Assembly (NCBI RefSeq): GCF_900168005.1
Contig: NZ_FUYP01000010.1
Location: forward strand, 1-64,000
DNA length: 64,000 nucleotides
Reading direction: 5' to 3'
From: Sphingopyxis flava
GTDB lineage: Bacteria; Pseudomonadota; Alphaproteobacteria; Sphingomonadales; Sphingomonadaceae
The number at the start of each line of letters is the position of its first letter. Position 1 is the first letter of the stretch. The translations under genes and the position numbers were made by a program. The notes beneath the pieces were generated by a model, which had not been told where the DNA came from, ran no database searches, and saw only the letters and a program-made list of their open reading frames with translations. Of the stretch, positions 8,715 through 18,599 are shown piece by piece.

Positions 8715-10112
8715 ATGAAAATGTTTCTTGCCCTTGCCGCGATGGCAGCAGCACTTCTCGCCGGACCGGTGAAAGCCGCAGCCGAAGCCGTGCCGGCGAC
8801 CGAAGAGGAGGCCTACGCCATCGGCCTTGAGGCCTATATCTACGCCTATCCGATGGTACTGATGGAGGTAACGCGCCGCGTCTCGACCCATGCGAGCGAA
8901 GGACGGCTGCGCGCGCCGATGAACCAGTTCGCGCATATGAAGACCTATCCGGACGCAAGTTTCAAGGAGGTGGTGCGTCCGAACGCCGACACCCTTTATT
9001 CGACCCTCTGGTTCGATGTCGGCAAGGAACCGCTGATATTGACGCTGCCGGACACCGCGAGCCGCTATCATGTGGTCCCCATCATGGACATGTGGAGCGA
9101 AGTGTTCGCAGCGCTCGGCACGCGCACCACAGGGAACGGCGGCGGCACCGCCGCGCTCGTCGGCCCGCGCTGGGCGGGAAAGCTTCCTGAGGGCGTGCGG
9201 ATCATTCGCAGCCCCACCGAGCAGGGATGGATCATCGGGCGCATCCAGACCAATGGCGCGGCCGACTATGATCATGTGCATGAGCTCCAGGCCGGGTTCG
9301 CCGCGGCGCCCTTGTCGCAATGGGGAAAATCCCGCCCCGTGCAAGCGGTGAGCTTCGACCCTGACGTCGACATGAAGACCCCGCCCGTGGAGCAGGTCGC
9401 GCAGATGACGCCCGCCGCCTTCTTTGCGCTCTTTGCCGAGACGCTGAAGCGCAACCCGCCGCACGCAAGCGACTATGCGATGCTGCTGCGCATGGAGCGT
9501 ATCGGGCTGGTGCCGGGGCAAAGCTTCGATCTTGCCGCCGCACACCCTGCGGTCGAGCGCGGGCTCACCCGCGCGGCGGCCGATGCCCATCGCCGCATCG
9601 CCGAGAGGCGCCGGGGCCTCAGTCTCACGAAAAATGGCTGGGTCGCGCTCGGCAACGCGCTCGGCGTCTACGGCAACGACTATCTGCAGCGCGCCTTCAT
9701 CAGCTTTACGGGGCTTGGCGCCCTGCCGCCCGAAGACGCCATCTATCCGATGGTGCCGCTCGATAGCGAGGGCAAGCTGCTCACTGGCAAGGCGCGATAT
9801 ATTCTTCATTTTGAGAAGGAGGAACTCCCTCCCGCCGACGCCTTCTGGTCACTGACCATGTACGGGCCCGACCAGCTCTTCGTCGCCAATCCGATCGACC
9901 GCTTTGCGATTGGCGACCGCGACAAGCTTAAGTTCAACGCAGACGGCTCGCTCGATCTCTATATCCAGAACGCCAGTCCAGGCGCTGAAAAGGAGGCCAA
10001 TTGGCTGCCGGCCCCGGGCGGGCCCTTCACGATGAACCTGCGCCTGTACCTGCCGCGGCGCGAAGCGATCGACGGCGGCTGGACGCCGCCGCCCGTCCAG
10101 CGGCTGCCCTGA
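8715..10112 (+). CDS. DUF1254/DUF1214 family secreted protein
   Basis: 465 residues from ATG 8715; a long upstream open stretch is antisense to the regulator and is rejected. A signal peptide ends near A-K-A-A (residues 20-23). The DUF1254 domain includes Y-I-Y-A-Y-P-M-V-L-M and R-P-N-A-D-T-L-Y-S-T-L. The DUF1214 C-terminal domain includes F-W-S-L-T-M-Y and ends in N-L-R-L-Y-L-P. These proteins are periplasmic and widespread in proteobacteria; their biochemical role is not settled. Followed by a strong terminator. Confidence 0.88.
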   Translation: MKMFLALAAMAAALLAGPVKAAAEAVPATEEEAYAIGLEAYIYAYPMVLMEVTRRVSTHASEGRLRAPMNQFAHMKTYPDASFKEVVRPNADTLYSTLWFDVGKEPLILTLPDTASRYHVVPIMDMWSEVFAALGTRTTGNGGGTAALVGPRWAGKLPEGVRIIRSPTEQGWIIGRIQTNGAADYDHVHELQAGFAAAPLSQWGKSRPVQAVSFDPDVDMKTPPVEQVAQMTPAAFFALFAETLKRNPPHASDYAMLLRMERIGLVPGQSFDLAAAHPAVERGLTRAAADAHRRIAERRRGLSLTKNGWVALGNALGVYGNDYLQRAFISFTGLGALPPEDAIYPMVPLDSEGKLLTGKARYILHFEKEELPPADAFWSLTMYGPDQLFVANPIDRFAIGDRDKLKFNADGSLDLYIQNASPGAEKEANWLPAPGGPFTMNLRLYLPRREAIDGGWTPPPVQRLP

Positions 10113-10129
10113 TCGGACACGCAGCAAGA

Positions 10130-10166
10130 AAAAAGGCCCCCGAGCATTGCCGGAGGCCTTTTCCTC
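10130..10166 (+). terminator. rho-independent terminator
   Basis: An AAAAAAGGCC arm pairs with GGCCTTTTCC around a short loop just downstream of the DUF1254 stop. The A/T flanks make it potentially bidirectional, also serving the convergent CsbD gene. Confidence 0.75.
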
Positions 10167-10183
10167 GATCGAGGGAGGGGGCG

Positions 10184-10366
10184 TCAGATCTTGTCGCCAA
10201 GCGCGCCCTTCACCTTGCCGGTCAGATTCTGGGCCTCGCCCTTTCTTTCCTGCGCTGCGCCTTCGGCGCGCAGCCGCTCATTGTCCGTCGCATCGCCAAC
10301 CGCCTGCTTGGCATTGCCGGCCGCTTCATTGGCGAGGCCTTTCGTTTTGTCCTTGAATTCACCCAC
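10184..10366 (-). CDS. CsbD-like stress protein
   Basis: 60 residues from a GTG start at 10366, placed by AAGGAGAT 6 bp upstream; the longer in-frame reading lacks a ribosome site. The sequence follows the CsbD pattern of K-x-K-G-x-x-N-E-A-A-G-N-A-K-Q-A-V-G-D followed by A-E-G-A-A-Q-E-R-K-G-E-A-Q. CsbD proteins are small, soluble and very hydrophilic, and are induced by general stress; the molecular role is unknown. It stands alone between a terminator and thiG. Confidence 0.85.
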   Translation of the reverse strand: MGEFKDKTKGLANEAAGNAKQAVGDATDNERLRAEGAAQERKGEAQNLTGKVKGALGDKI

Positions 10367-10472
10367 GGGGAGATCTCCTTGTCTGAAACGAGGCACATGC
10401 CTCACAACAGATCAACGAGGGGGCGCCGTCAGCGTTCCGCTTGAGCGCCCCACCAAAAAGGCGAAAATTAAT

Positions 10473-11249
10473 CTAGATCAACCCGGCGAGCGGGCTCGAG
10501 GGATCCGCGTAGCGGCGCTGGCCCATCCGTCCTCCTAGATAGGCATCGCGCCCCGCTTCGACCGCGAGCTTCATCGCGCGCGCCATGCGGACGGGGTCCT
10601 TCGCCTCGGCAATCGCGGTGTTCATTAGCACGCCGTCGCAGCCAAGTTCCATCGCCACCGCCGCATCGCTTGCGGTGCCGACGCCGGCATCGACAAGCAC
10701 CGGCACCGAGGCGCCCTCGACGATGAGGCGGATCGTGACCCGGTTCTGGATGCCGAGCCCCGAGCCGATCGGCGCGCCAAGCGGCATGATGGCGACTGCG
10801 CCGGCGTCCTCGAGCTGCTTCGCGGCGATCGGATCATCGACGCAGTAGACCATCGGCAAAAAGCCCTCCTTGGCGAGCACCTCGGTGGCTTCGAGCGTCT
10901 CGCGCATATTGGGGTAGAGCGTCTTTGCCTCGCCGAGCACTTCGAGCTTCACAAGGTCCCATCCCCCCGCCTCGCGCGCGAGCCTCAGCGTGCGGATCGC
11001 GTCGTCGGCGTTGAAGCAGCCTGCCGTATTGGGAAGGTAGGTGATCTTCTTGGGGTCGATATAGTCGGTGAGCATCGGCGCTCCTGGATCCGAGACATTG
11101 ACCCGGCGCACCGCAACGGTGACGATCTCGGCCCCTGAGGCTTCGACCGCCGCGGCATTCTGCTCGAAATCCTTGTACTTCCCGGTGCCGACGATCAGCC
11201 GCGACGTGAATGTCCGCCCGGCAACGCTCCAACTGTCGATACTGCTCAC
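10473..11249 (-). CDS. thiG: thiazole synthase ThiG
   Basis: 258-residue TIM-barrel enzyme that builds the thiazole phosphate of thiamine from deoxyxylulose phosphate, dehydroglycine and ThiS thiocarboxylate. The Schiff-base lysine lies in D-L-V-K-L-E-V-L-G (K101). The phosphate site I-G-S-G-L-G-I and the C-terminal [10 protein letters not shown] are intact. Its ATG overlaps the stop of the VOC gene by 4 bp (ATGA). The expected thiS is one gene further upstream, so thiS-VOC-thiG reads as one operon. Confidence 0.95.
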   Translation of the reverse strand: MSSIDSWSVAGRTFTSRLIVGTGKYKDFEQNAAAVEASGAEIVTVAVRRVNVSDPGAPMLTDYIDPKKITYLPNTAGCFNADDAIRTLRLAREAGGWDLVKLEVLGEAKTLYPNMRETLEATEVLAKEGFLPMVYCVDDPIAAKQLEDAGAVAIMPLGAPIGSGLGIQNRVTIRLIVEGASVPVLVDAGVGTASDAAVAMELGCDGVLMNTAIAEAKDPVRMARAMKLAVEAGRDAYLGGRMGQRRYADPSSPLAGLI

Positions 11250-11602
11250 ACTCGATCCTTATTCTGTACGATATTCGCAATGTCGCCGAGCGGATCGCGA
11301 ACGAAGAAGCGGCGGACACCCCAAGGCTCGTCGCGCAGGGCATAAACGATCTCGTGCCCCGCCTCGATGGCGCGCGCGTGGACCGCATCGACGTCGTCGA
11401 CCCCGACCGAATAGGCGGGACGCAGGCCCGAGGGGTCCTCGCTGAGGATGCTGATCTGCGCCATGGGCTGCGCGGCCGAACGGTAGATGGTGATGAAATC
11501 CATCGCCATCGCGGTTTCGAGCCCCAGCACATCGTTGAAGAAGCCAGCCCCCGCCTTGGGATCGCCGGTGTAGCGATTGGGTACGATCCTCGCAGCGGCC
11601 AT
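11246..11602 (-). CDS. VOC (glyoxalase/bleomycin-resistance fold) protein
   Basis: 118 residues with the betaalphabetabetabeta repeats of the vicinal oxygen chelate superfamily: [13 protein letters not shown] at the start and [12 protein letters not shown] at the end. The usual metal ligands are not obvious, so it may be a binding protein rather than an enzyme. It overlaps thiS (its ATG falls in the thiS stop) and thiG (ATGA), making it translationally coupled to both. A thiamine-related job is inferred from position only. Confidence 0.88.
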   Translation of the reverse strand: MAAARIVPNRYTGDPKAGAGFFNDVLGLETAMAMDFITIYRSAAQPMAQISILSEDPSGLRPAYSVGVDDVDAVHARAIEAGHEIVYALRDEPWGVRRFFVRDPLGDIANIVQNKDRV

Positions 11603-11802
11603 CAGCCGCCTCCCACGAAATGAACGATTTCCAGTGCGTCGCCCTCGGCGAGCGCGACATCGGCGAGCGTCGAGCGCGGCACAATCTCACGGTTGCGTTC
11701 GACGGCGACCTTCTTCACATCGAGCCCCAGCGAGGCGACGAGATCGGCAATGCTGCCGCTTCGTACCTGCCGCTGTTCGCCGTTGAGGACGATCGAAATC
11801 AC
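11602..11802 (-). CDS. thiS: sulfur carrier protein ThiS
   Basis: 66 residues from a GTG start, ubiquitin-like fold, ending in the diagnostic C-terminal Gly-Gly tail (H-F-V-G-G-G). ThiS is adenylated and thiolated at this tail and donates sulfur to ThiG. The pattern N-G-E-x-x-x-x near the start, V-A-V-E-R-N near residue 34 and E-G-D-A-L-E-I-V-H before the tail is the family signature. Only 54 bp separates it from the divergent aroQ start, too little for a TPP riboswitch. Confidence 0.93.
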   Translation of the reverse strand: MISIVLNGEQRQVRSGSIADLVASLGLDVKKVAVERNREIVPRSTLADVALAEGDALEIVHFVGGG

Positions 11803-11856
11803 CGCTGCACCCTTGCTTTGCCTTTTGCCAAGCAGCCCATATAGGGGGAGCGTGAT

Positions 11857-12321
11857 TTGCCGCAACCGAAAGCCCGCCTTTTGACCGACAAGCCCATCGT
11901 CTACGTCCTCTCCGGTCCCAATCTCAATCTGCTCGGCACGCGCGAGCCGGAGATTTACGGCCATGACACGCTCAATGACATTCACGCCCGGCTCGAGGCG
12001 CAGGCGGAAAAGCTCGGCCTCTCGCTCGAATGCAGGCAGACGAACCATGAAGGCGTGCTCATCGACTGGCTGCACGAGGCCTATGTCGCCGGCGCGAAAG
12101 CTGTGCTTCTCAACGCGGGCGGCTATACGCACAGCTCGATCGCGATCCACGACGCGATCAAGTCGATCAAGGTGCCGGTGATCGAGGTTCATCTCTCGGA
12201 CCCGATGAAGCGCGAAAAATTCCGTCATATCAGCTATGTGGGCATGGCAGCGGCCGCCCAGTTCGCGGGGCACGGCGCCGAGAGTTACACGCTGGCGCTG
12301 GACGCCGCCGCGCGCTTCTGA
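11857..12321 (+). CDS. aroQ: type II 3-dehydroquinate dehydratase
   Basis: 154-residue dodecameric enzyme of the shikimate pathway. It contains [16 protein letters not shown] (19-34), in which the catalytic Tyr ends the flexible loop; N-H-E-G-V-L-I-D near residue 62; N-A-G-G-Y-T-H-S-S near 87; and E-V-H-L-S near 113. The start is a TTG at 11857, chosen because AGGGGGAG ends 6 bp before it and no in-frame ATG fits. Downstream are accB and accC, the common alphaproteobacterial aroQ-accB-accC order. Confidence 0.95.
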   Translation: MPQPKARLLTDKPIVYVLSGPNLNLLGTREPEIYGHDTLNDIHARLEAQAEKLGLSLECRQTNHEGVLIDWLHEAYVAGAKAVLLNAGGYTHSSIAIHDAIKSIKVPVIEVHLSDPMKREKFRHISYVGMAAAAQFAGHGAESYTLALDAAARF

Positions 12322-12390
12322 CAAGAGGCGCGATCATAAACAGGGGTCAGGGCGCCTGCGATCCGGCGCCGCAGCAACAGGAAAATATCT

Positions 12391-12876
12391 ATGGGTGACC
12401 ATAAAGAGCAGGGCATCAACATCGATCCGGCCTTCGTGCGCGCGCTTGCCGAACTGCTCGACGACACGCAGCTTTCGGAAATCGAGGTCGAGGATGGCGA
12501 TCGCAAGGTGCGCGTCGCGCGCACCCTGACCGCGGCTGCTGCGCCAATAGCCTATGCCCCTGCCGCGGCCGCGGCGCCCGCAGCCCCCGCTCCGGCGGCC
12601 GCGCCGGCGGCAGCTCCTGCAGCCCCCGCTGCCGATGCCTTTGCCGATGCCGTGCGCTCGCCGATGGTCGGCACCGTCTATCTCGCTCCTGAACCTGGCG
12701 CGCCCAATTTTGCAAGCGCTGGCGCAGCGGTGAAGGAAGGCGACACCATCCTCATCATCGAGGCGATGAAGGTGATGAACCCGATCACCGCGCCGAGGTC
12801 CGGCACGCTTCAGTCAGTGCATGTCGAGAACAGCCAGCCGGTCGAGTTCGACCAGCCGCTGTTCACTATCGGCTGA
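12391..12876 (+). CDS. accB: acetyl-CoA carboxylase biotin carboxyl carrier protein
   Basis: 161 residues. The C-terminal biotinyl domain has E-A-M-K-V-M (124-129), in which Lys127 is the biotin attachment site. The N-terminal part is helical, and an Ala/Pro-rich linker spans about residues 49-82. AccB carries biotin between AccC and the AccAD carboxyltransferase in fatty-acid synthesis. It begins 69 bp after aroQ and is followed after 8 bp by accC. Confidence 0.96.
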   Translation: MGDHKEQGINIDPAFVRALAELLDDTQLSEIEVEDGDRKVRVARTLTAAAAPIAYAPAAAAAPAAPAPAAAPAAAPAAPAADAFADAVRSPMVGTVYLAPEPGAPNFASAGAAVKEGDTILIIEAMKVMNPITAPRSGTLQSVHVENSQPVEFDQPLFTIG

Positions 12877-12884
12877 TCCAGCCC

Positions 12885-14240
12885 ATGAGCATCGAGAAAC
12901 TTCTGATCGCCAATCGCGGCGAGATCGCGCTGCGCATCCACCGCGCGTGCCACGAAATGGGCATCAAGACCGTCGCGGTCCATTCGACCGCCGATGCCGA
13001 CGCCATGCATGTCCGCCTCGCCGACGAGGCGGTCTGCATCGGCCCGCCCGCGGCAAAAGACAGCTATCTCAATATTCCGGCGATCATTTCGGCCGCCGAA
13101 GTCACCAACGCCAACGCAATTCATCCAGGCTACGGATTTCTCTCCGAAAACGCCCGTTTCGCCGAGATCATCGAGGCGCACAACCTCATCTTCGTCGGCC
13201 CGAAGGCCGAGCATATCCGCACGATGGGCGACAAGGTCGAGGCGAAGCGTACCGCGGTCGAGCTCGGGCTGCCGGTGGTCCCGGGCTCGCCCGGCGCCGT
13301 CAACTATGGCGAGGAGACGAAGCGGCTTGCACGCGAGATCGGCTATCCGGTGCTGATCAAGGCCGCCTCGGGCGGCGGCGGGCGCGGCATGAAGGTAGTA
13401 CCCGACGAGGCGAGCCTTGAAAGCCTGATGGGCCAGGCTTCGTCCGAGGCGGCGGCGGCGTTCGGCGATCCGACCGTCTATATGGAAAAATATCTCGGCA
13501 ATCCGCGCCACATCGAGTTCCAGGTGTTCGGGGACGGCCAGGGCAATGCAATCCATCTTGGCGAGCGCGACTGCTCGCTCCAGCGGCGCCACCAGAAAGT
13601 GCTTGAGGAAGCGCCCTCGCCGGTTATCTCGGCCGAGGAGCGCGCACGCATGGGCAAGATTTGCGCCGATGCCATGGCCAAGATGGGGTATCGCGGCGCG
13701 GGAACCATCGAGTTTCTGTGGGAAAATGGCGAGTTCTTCTTCATCGAGATGAACACCCGCATCCAGGTCGAGCATCCGGTGACCGAGATGATCACCGGCT
13801 TCGACCTCGTGCGCGAACAGATCCGCATCGCCGATGGGCGCGGCCTGTCGGTGCGGCAGGAGGATCTTGAATTTCGCGGTCATGCGATGGAATGCCGCAT
13901 CAATGCCGAGGATCCGCGCAGCTTCCTTCCTTCACCCGGCAAGGTCACCCAATATCATCCCGCGGGCGGCATGCATGTCCGCGTCGATAGCGGGCTCTAC
14001 GCGGGCTATGCGATCCCGCCCTATTACGACAGCATGATCGGCAAGCTCATCGTCTACGGCCGCACGCGCGAGAGCTGCATGATGCGAATGCGCCGCGCGC
14101 TTGAGGAAATGGTGGTGAGCGGGGTCAAGACCAACATCCCGCTCCATCAGGCGCTGCTCGCTGCGCCCGACGTGATCGACGGCGACTATACGATCAAATG
14201 GCTCGAGGAGTGGCTCGCGCAGCAGGACGGCGCCGCCTAG
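12885..14240 (+). CDS. accC: acetyl-CoA carboxylase biotin carboxylase subunit
   Basis: 451-residue ATP-grasp enzyme that carboxylates AccB-biotin. Seen are the biotin-carboxylase N-domain ([11 protein letters not shown]), [10 protein letters not shown] (80-89), the glycine-rich ATP lid S-G-G-G-G-R-G-M-K (162-170), and the [14 protein letters not shown] active-site strand. Length matches E. coli AccC (449). It directly follows accB, the conserved arrangement. Confidence 0.97.
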   Translation: MSIEKLLIANRGEIALRIHRACHEMGIKTVAVHSTADADAMHVRLADEAVCIGPPAAKDSYLNIPAIISAAEVTNANAIHPGYGFLSENARFAEIIEAHNLIFVGPKAEHIRTMGDKVEAKRTAVELGLPVVPGSPGAVNYGEETKRLAREIGYPVLIKAASGGGGRGMKVVPDEASLESLMGQASSEAAAAFGDPTVYMEKYLGNPRHIEFQVFGDGQGNAIHLGERDCSLQRRHQKVLEEAPSPVISAEERARMGKICADAMAKMGYRGAGTIEFLWENGEFFFIEMNTRIQVEHPVTEMITGFDLVREQIRIADGRGLSVRQEDLEFRGHAMECRINAEDPRSFLPSPGKVTQYHPAGGMHVRVDSGLYAGYAIPPYYDSMIGKLIVYGRTRESCMMRMRRALEEMVVSGVKTNIPLHQALLAAPDVIDGDYTIKWLEEWLAQQDGAA

Positions 14241-14258
14241 CCCGCTTCAAGTCCGCTC

Positions 14259-14333
14259 CTCCTTGCGAGAGACGAAACGAAGCGATCCAAAGAGTTAGGC
14301 CTGCCGGGGTCGCATGGCTGCGCTTGCAAGGAG
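14259..14333 (+). repeat. imperfect palindromic intergenic element
   Basis: The arms CTCCTTGC (14259-14266) and GCAAGGAG (14326-14333) are exact inverse repeats. Inside them GAAGCGATCC and GGGTCGCATG are partly complementary. The TTGCGAG / CGAAGCGATCC wording resembles the common sphingomonad intergenic repeat family, recalled from general knowledge and not checked here. It sits between accC and the L,D-transpeptidase gene. Confidence 0.45.
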
Positions 14334-14383
14334 GCGCCCCCGCGCGCTGCCGGCGCGCCTTCCAAAGCCCTTTCAATTTGGCT

Positions 14384-15790
14384 ATGGCAAGCGCCATGGT
14401 CAAAAACTCTCCCTTTTCCGCGTCTGCCGCGGCGCTCCTCCTCCCGCTCACGCTCGCGGCCGTCCCGGCATTTGCGCAGACCGCGCCGACCGACGTCAAG
14501 GAGGATTCGGTCATCCTTCAGCCCGACAAGGTTACCGACGACGCCCCTGTCGTTGAAACGCTTGCCGAGGCAAATCTGCCGAGCTGGTCCAAGGACAATG
14601 CCCGCGCGCTGCTCGATTTCATCGCGGCGGTCGAGGGCGAGGGACTTTTCGCGAAGGATTATGATCCGCAAGCGATCGAGGCCGCGCTCGCGAGCGGCAA
14701 CCAGGCACAGCTCGACAAGGTGGCAACCGACAGCTTTCTTCTGCTCGCGACGCATCTTCGCGACGGCCGCACGCCGAACGCCGCGCGCAAGCAGTGGTTC
14801 ATGACCGACAGCGACGCCGATAGCACCCCGCTGCTTCCGCTGCTGAGCTATGCATTGACCGCGAACGATATTCCCCTCGTGCTGGGCGGGCTCAATCCCG
14901 TTCACCCGAGCTTTGCGCTGCTCAAGGCCGCGCTCGCCTCGGCCAAGACCCCGGCGGAAGCCGATGTTATCCGCGTTAACATGGAGCGCTGGCGCTGGAT
15001 GCCGCGCGACCTTGGCGCAGGCTATGTCGTGAGCAACGTTCCTGAATATATGACCCGCGTCGTCCACGAGGGCGTCGTCATCGCGACGCACAAGGCCGTC
15101 GTCGGCAAGCCCTCGACCCCGACGCCGCAGCTCAACCCGTTGGCGACCGGCATCATCGTCAACCCGACGTGGACGCTGCCGCGGAGCATCATCAACGAGG
15201 GTATTGGCGCCACCATCGCGAGCAATCCCGCCCGCGCCCGCGCGCAGGGCTACACCTGGACCGGCAAGGGCAACACACTCTCGGTTGTCCAGCAGCCGGG
15301 GCCGGGCAACGCGCTCGGCGTGATGAAGATGGAGATGCTGAACCCGCACGCGATCTACCTCCACGACACGCCGTCGAAGGGCGCCTTTGCGGCAGAGAAG
15401 CGCGCGTTCAGCCACGGCTGTATCCGTACCGAAAAGGCGCTCCATTTCTCGGGCCTCATGGCAGTGATGTTCGCGGGCAAGTCGCCTGAGGAATTCGGCG
15501 AGGCGATCGCGAGCGGCAAGACGACGCGCTTCGGCTTTGACAAGCCCTTCCCCGTCTATGTCGCCTATTGGACAGTCGTCCCCGACGGAAAGGGCGGCGT
15601 GAAGAAGCTTGCCGACCTCTACGGGCGCGACGCGCCCGTCGTCGCGAGCTTCTCCAAGCCCGGCCGCCCCGCCGCGGTGCTGGTCTCCCCCGCCCCGCCA
15701 CAGATTGTTCCCACCGTCGCCGCCGCGCGCCCCGCGGCGTCCGCGAGCGCGCCGCGCGCGGCCGCGCCGGGGATGTCGGGGATTTATTAA
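14384..15790 (+). CDS. L,D-transpeptidase of the YcbB/LdtD type
   Basis: 468 residues from ATG 14384 (an in-frame ATG at 14396 is also possible). A signal peptide ends near A-F-A-Q (about residue 32). A scaffold domain follows, then the YkuD catalytic domain with H-D-T-P and the catalytic S-H-G-C-I-R (Cys346). Such enzymes make 3-3 crosslinks in peptidoglycan or attach proteins to it, in the periplasm. The C-terminal 45 residues are Pro/Ala-rich and probably disordered. A longer upstream reading runs through the palindromic element and is rejected. Confidence 0.88.
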   Translation: MASAMVKNSPFSASAAALLLPLTLAAVPAFAQTAPTDVKEDSVILQPDKVTDDAPVVETLAEANLPSWSKDNARALLDFIAAVEGEGLFAKDYDPQAIEAALASGNQAQLDKVATDSFLLLATHLRDGRTPNAARKQWFMTDSDADSTPLLPLLSYALTANDIPLVLGGLNPVHPSFALLKAALASAKTPAEADVIRVNMERWRWMPRDLGAGYVVSNVPEYMTRVVHEGVVIATHKAVVGKPSTPTPQLNPLATGIIVNPTWTLPRSIINEGIGATIASNPARARAQGYTWTGKGNTLSVVQQPGPGNALGVMKMEMLNPHAIYLHDTPSKGAFAAEKRAFSHGCIRTEKALHFSGLMAVMFAGKSPEEFGEAIASGKTTRFGFDKPFPVYVAYWTVVPDGKGGVKKLADLYGRDAPVVASFSKPGRPAAVLVSPAPPQIVPTVAAARPAASASAPRAAAPGMSGIY

Positions 15791-15879
15791 GCGATTATCC
15801 GGAGCCGGGTGCTCGATCCGGCAAAGGGCTAAGGAGGCTGAGCGGCCTGCTCGTGGCAGCCACGCAGCCTGCTGACGCT

Positions 15880-16602
15880 TTAGTCGGCGGTTCCCGGCAA
15901 CGCGCCGCCTGGCGCCCCGGTGCGGACAATATTCTCCGTCCCCGGCAGCGGTGGCAGCACGGGTTGGGGCGGCGGGGCGCTCAGCCGGTCGGCGAACAAC
16001 AACCGCCCGGGTCCAAGCTTGTAAAGGATCTGCGGCAGCAATTCCTCGCCGAACACGAAACAGCCCTCGCTACGTCCAAGCTTGCCCTGCGTCGCGATGA
16101 GCGAGGGATTGGCGTACCAGGCGCCGTGGACGACGATCGCGCGCATGTCGGCATTGCTGTTGTCGGGGTCGAGCCCAACCAGCCGCATCGATGATCCGTT
16201 TGCGCCCCAATAATAGTCGCTGGTGCGGTAGGCCCCGCGCGAGGTCGCAAGGCTGCCCGGCCTGTTCGAAAAACTCTTGAGCCAGCCGTCGTGCTGCGGG
16301 TCCGATCCGCGGCCGTGGGTCACCGGATACATATCGATCCGTCCCGCAACCATGTCGACGAGCGCAAAGCGCGGTCGATAGGAAGGAAGCCCGAAATCGA
16401 CGATGCCGACGCGGTCGGTCACCGCAATCCGATTGCCCTCGCGGGCAAGCTGCGCGCGCGCCACCGCCAGATAATCAACGGGCGCCGCCGCGGGCGCCTG
16501 GGGGTGCTGCGAAATCCAGCCCGGGACCTGCGCGCGCGCGTTGGTCGCGGCCAAGGCCCCCGCACTTGCGAGCCCCGCCAGCATCGACCTGCGATCGATC
16601 AT
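15880..16602 (-). CDS. murein L,D-transpeptidase-like (YkuD_2) secreted protein
   Basis: 240 residues from the ATG at 16602. The N-terminus M-I-D-R-R-S-M-L-A-G-L is a twin-arginine type signal, which argues against a start 75 bp further up. The catalytic-domain segments are V-H-G-A-W-Y-A (His159) and G-R-S-E-G-C-F-V-F (Cys181), the His and Cys of the YkuD_2 family. It converges with the YcbB-type gene, so two transpeptidase-fold genes lie tail to tail. The C-terminus is a proline-rich tail. The substrate is unknown. Confidence 0.85.
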   Translation of the reverse strand: MIDRRSMLAGLASAGALAATNARAQVPGWISQHPQAPAAAPVDYLAVARAQLAREGNRIAVTDRVGIVDFGLPSYRPRFALVDMVAGRIDMYPVTHGRGSDPQHDGWLKSFSNRPGSLATSRGAYRTSDYYWGANGSSMRLVGLDPDNSNADMRAIVVHGAWYANPSLIATQGKLGRSEGCFVFGEELLPQILYKLGPGRLLFADRLSAPPPQPVLPPLPGTENIVRTGAPGGALPGTAD

Positions 16603-16808
16603 CTTCGTCACTTGCAACCCAACCCCGCATGCCGCCTCTGGCGGTCCTTCGTCGGGAGAATAGCCGCAACTTGCCACAAAAAGGCAAGACGCATCTTCTT
16701 CGTCATGCGGGGTATTGTGCCATAATTGCCATGAACAACGGGTTTACACGGCGGGCGGCATACTGGCCCGCCCTTGCCCCATCCGTGGCGGAGCGATAAA
16801 GCGTCCGC

Positions 16809-17153
16809 ATGAAAGCGACTATCTGGCACAATCCCGCTTGCGGCACCTCGCGCAAGACGCTCGCAATCCTCGAAGAAACGCCGGGCGTCGAGGTGACCGT
16901 CGTCGAATATCTCAAAACGCCCTACACCGCCGAGAAGCTGCGGCAGATTTTCAGGGACGCCGGCCTTACCGCCAAGGAGGCGCTCCGCCTTCGCGGAACC
17001 GACGCTGAAGAGCGCGGCCTTGCAGATGCGAGCGAGGACGAGATCATCGCCGCGATGGTTGCCAATCCCGCCTATGTGAACCGCCCGTTCGTCGAGACCG
17101 ACAAGGGCGTCCGCTTCTGCCGCCCGCAGGATCTGGTGCGCGAGATTCTTTAG
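16809..17153 (+). CDS. arsC: arsenate reductase, glutaredoxin-type (ArsC family)
   Basis: 114 residues. The N-P-A-C-G-T-S-R-K-T loop holds the catalytic Cys11. R-G-T-D-A-E-E-R-G and the C-terminal N-R-P-F-V-E-T-D-K-G-V-R-F-C-R-P segment with the conserved arginines are as in ArsC of the plasmid R773 type, which reduces arsenate with glutaredoxin. No arsB or arsR is adjacent, so a YfgD/Spx-like role is possible. It is divergent from the twin-arginine transpeptidase-like gene. Confidence 0.85.
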   Translation: MKATIWHNPACGTSRKTLAILEETPGVEVTVVEYLKTPYTAEKLRQIFRDAGLTAKEALRLRGTDAEERGLADASEDEIIAAMVANPAYVNRPFVETDKGVRFCRPQDLVREIL

Positions 17154-17266
17154 TCGGTCGCCCCGCTGGAAAACATGGCTCTCGCCACTCGGGCCGAACA
17201 GATCAGGCGCATCATTCTCTCCCGACGGGTCAACGCACTCACCCTATGGGTGGAACGCCCCTCTTC

Positions 17267-18376
17267 CTACCCTGCAATGATCCGCCCCCCGGCGATCCGG
17301 AAACGCGTCACCGGCCCCGGCATATCCTCAAGCAGCGCCGCCTCGGTCCCGGTCAGCCACGCCTGCCCCCCCTGCCCTGCAAGCCGTTCGTAGAGCGCCG
17401 CGCGGCGCGAGGGGTCGAGATGCGCGGCGACCTCGTCAAGGAGCAGAACCGGCCGCCGCGCACGCGCGCGGGCAACGCAGTCGCTGTGCGCGAGGACGAG
17501 CGAGAGCAGCATCGCCTTCTGCTCGCCGGTTGAGCAGCGCGCAGCCGCACGGCCGCTCGCGGCGTGGACCGCGGCAAGATCGTCCCGGTGAGGTCCCGCG
17601 GTCGCGCGCCCTGCCGCCGCGTCGATCCGGCGGCGCCCGGCGAAAAGATCGCGCAAGGCCTCCTCGCTCCAGGGCTCTCCGCGCGCCCTGCCCTCGCTGT
17701 CGACGAGGTCAAGGAGCGGCCGCGCAAAGGGTGTGTCGGGCTGCTCGGCGAGTTCGGCTGAAAGCGCTGCGAGCGTGCGCTGCCGCGCCGCGTCGATCGC
17801 GGCGCCATGCTCGGCAAGCTGCGCCTCGAGGCTCGCGAGCCACTGCGCGTCAGCAAGGGCGAGATCGGCAAGCAGCTTGCCGCGCGCGCGCAGCGCCGCC
17901 TCATAGCGATTGCCATGCTGCGCGTGCCTCGGATCGAGGGCGAGAACAAGCCGGTCGAGGAAGCGCCGCCGGTTTCCCGCAGTTTCGACGAACAGCCGGT
18001 CCATCGCGGGGGTCAGCCATAATATTGCGAGCCAGTCACCGAGCGCCGTCGCCGCCGCCGGACTTCCGTTGATCCGCACGAGCCGCCGCCCGGGGTGAGA
18101 AGGCTCGATCCCCGTGCCGAGTGCCACCGGGGCAAGCCCTTCGCCGCTCATCACTTCGGCAAAGACGGCAAAACCGCCGCTTGCACCGTCGCGCACCATC
18201 TCGGCGAGCGGCGCGCGCCGCAAGCCGCGACCCGGGGCGAGCAGCGAAATCGCTTCCAATATATTGGTCTTGCCTGCGCCATTGTCGCCATAAAGCGCGA
18301 CAAGTCCCGCCCCCGCGCCCAGGTCCGCGCCCGCGTGATTGCGAAAATCCGTCAGCGAAAGGCGGGTCAGCGTCAT
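17267..18376 (-). CDS. recF: DNA replication and repair protein RecF
   Basis: 369 residues from the ATG at 18376 ([13 protein letters not shown]); an open stretch extending 546 bp upstream is not supported by homology. The Walker A loop is G-D-N-G-A-G-K-T (30-37), the ABC signature is [10 protein letters not shown], and the Walker B is V-L-L-L-D-E-V. RecF loads RecA at gaps with RecO and RecR; recR is also in this window at 49.9 kb. Length is typical. Confidence 0.94.
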   Translation of the reverse strand: MTLTRLSLTDFRNHAGADLGAGAGLVALYGDNGAGKTNILEAISLLAPGRGLRRAPLAEMVRDGASGGFAVFAEVMSGEGLAPVALGTGIEPSHPGRRLVRINGSPAAATALGDWLAILWLTPAMDRLFVETAGNRRRFLDRLVLALDPRHAQHGNRYEAALRARGKLLADLALADAQWLASLEAQLAEHGAAIDAARQRTLAALSAELAEQPDTPFARPLLDLVDSEGRARGEPWSEEALRDLFAGRRRIDAAAGRATAGPHRDDLAAVHAASGRAAARCSTGEQKAMLLSLVLAHSDCVARARARRPVLLLDEVAAHLDPSRRAALYERLAGQGGQAWLTGTEAALLEDMPGPVTRFRIAGGRIIAG

Positions 18377-18599
18377 CGCAAGAGCGCCTAGGATATTTCC
18401 GCCGCCGATGGAAATCCCTCTTTCCCGCAGCGCCATCTCGGTGCCGGTCGGCGATCGCGGTCCGCAGGGCCGCCCGGTCTCAAGAGGTTGCAGCAAAATT
18501 TTCCTTTCATCGGTAATTTTTCCCATCACACCGCAGAATCCGCAGCGCAATAATATTCCAAGAGCGGAAAAACGACGCTTAACCGCGGCTGAATGAAAT

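Noticed and set aside
8394-9809. 471-codon minus-strand open frame over the DUF1254 gene
   Set aside because: Shadow frame; the DUF1254 protein has a signal peptide and conserved motifs on the plus strand.
11803-11856. TPP riboswitch upstream of thiS
   Set aside because: Only 54 bp separate thiS from the divergent aroQ start, too short for the THI element, and no CTGAGA-type core is seen.
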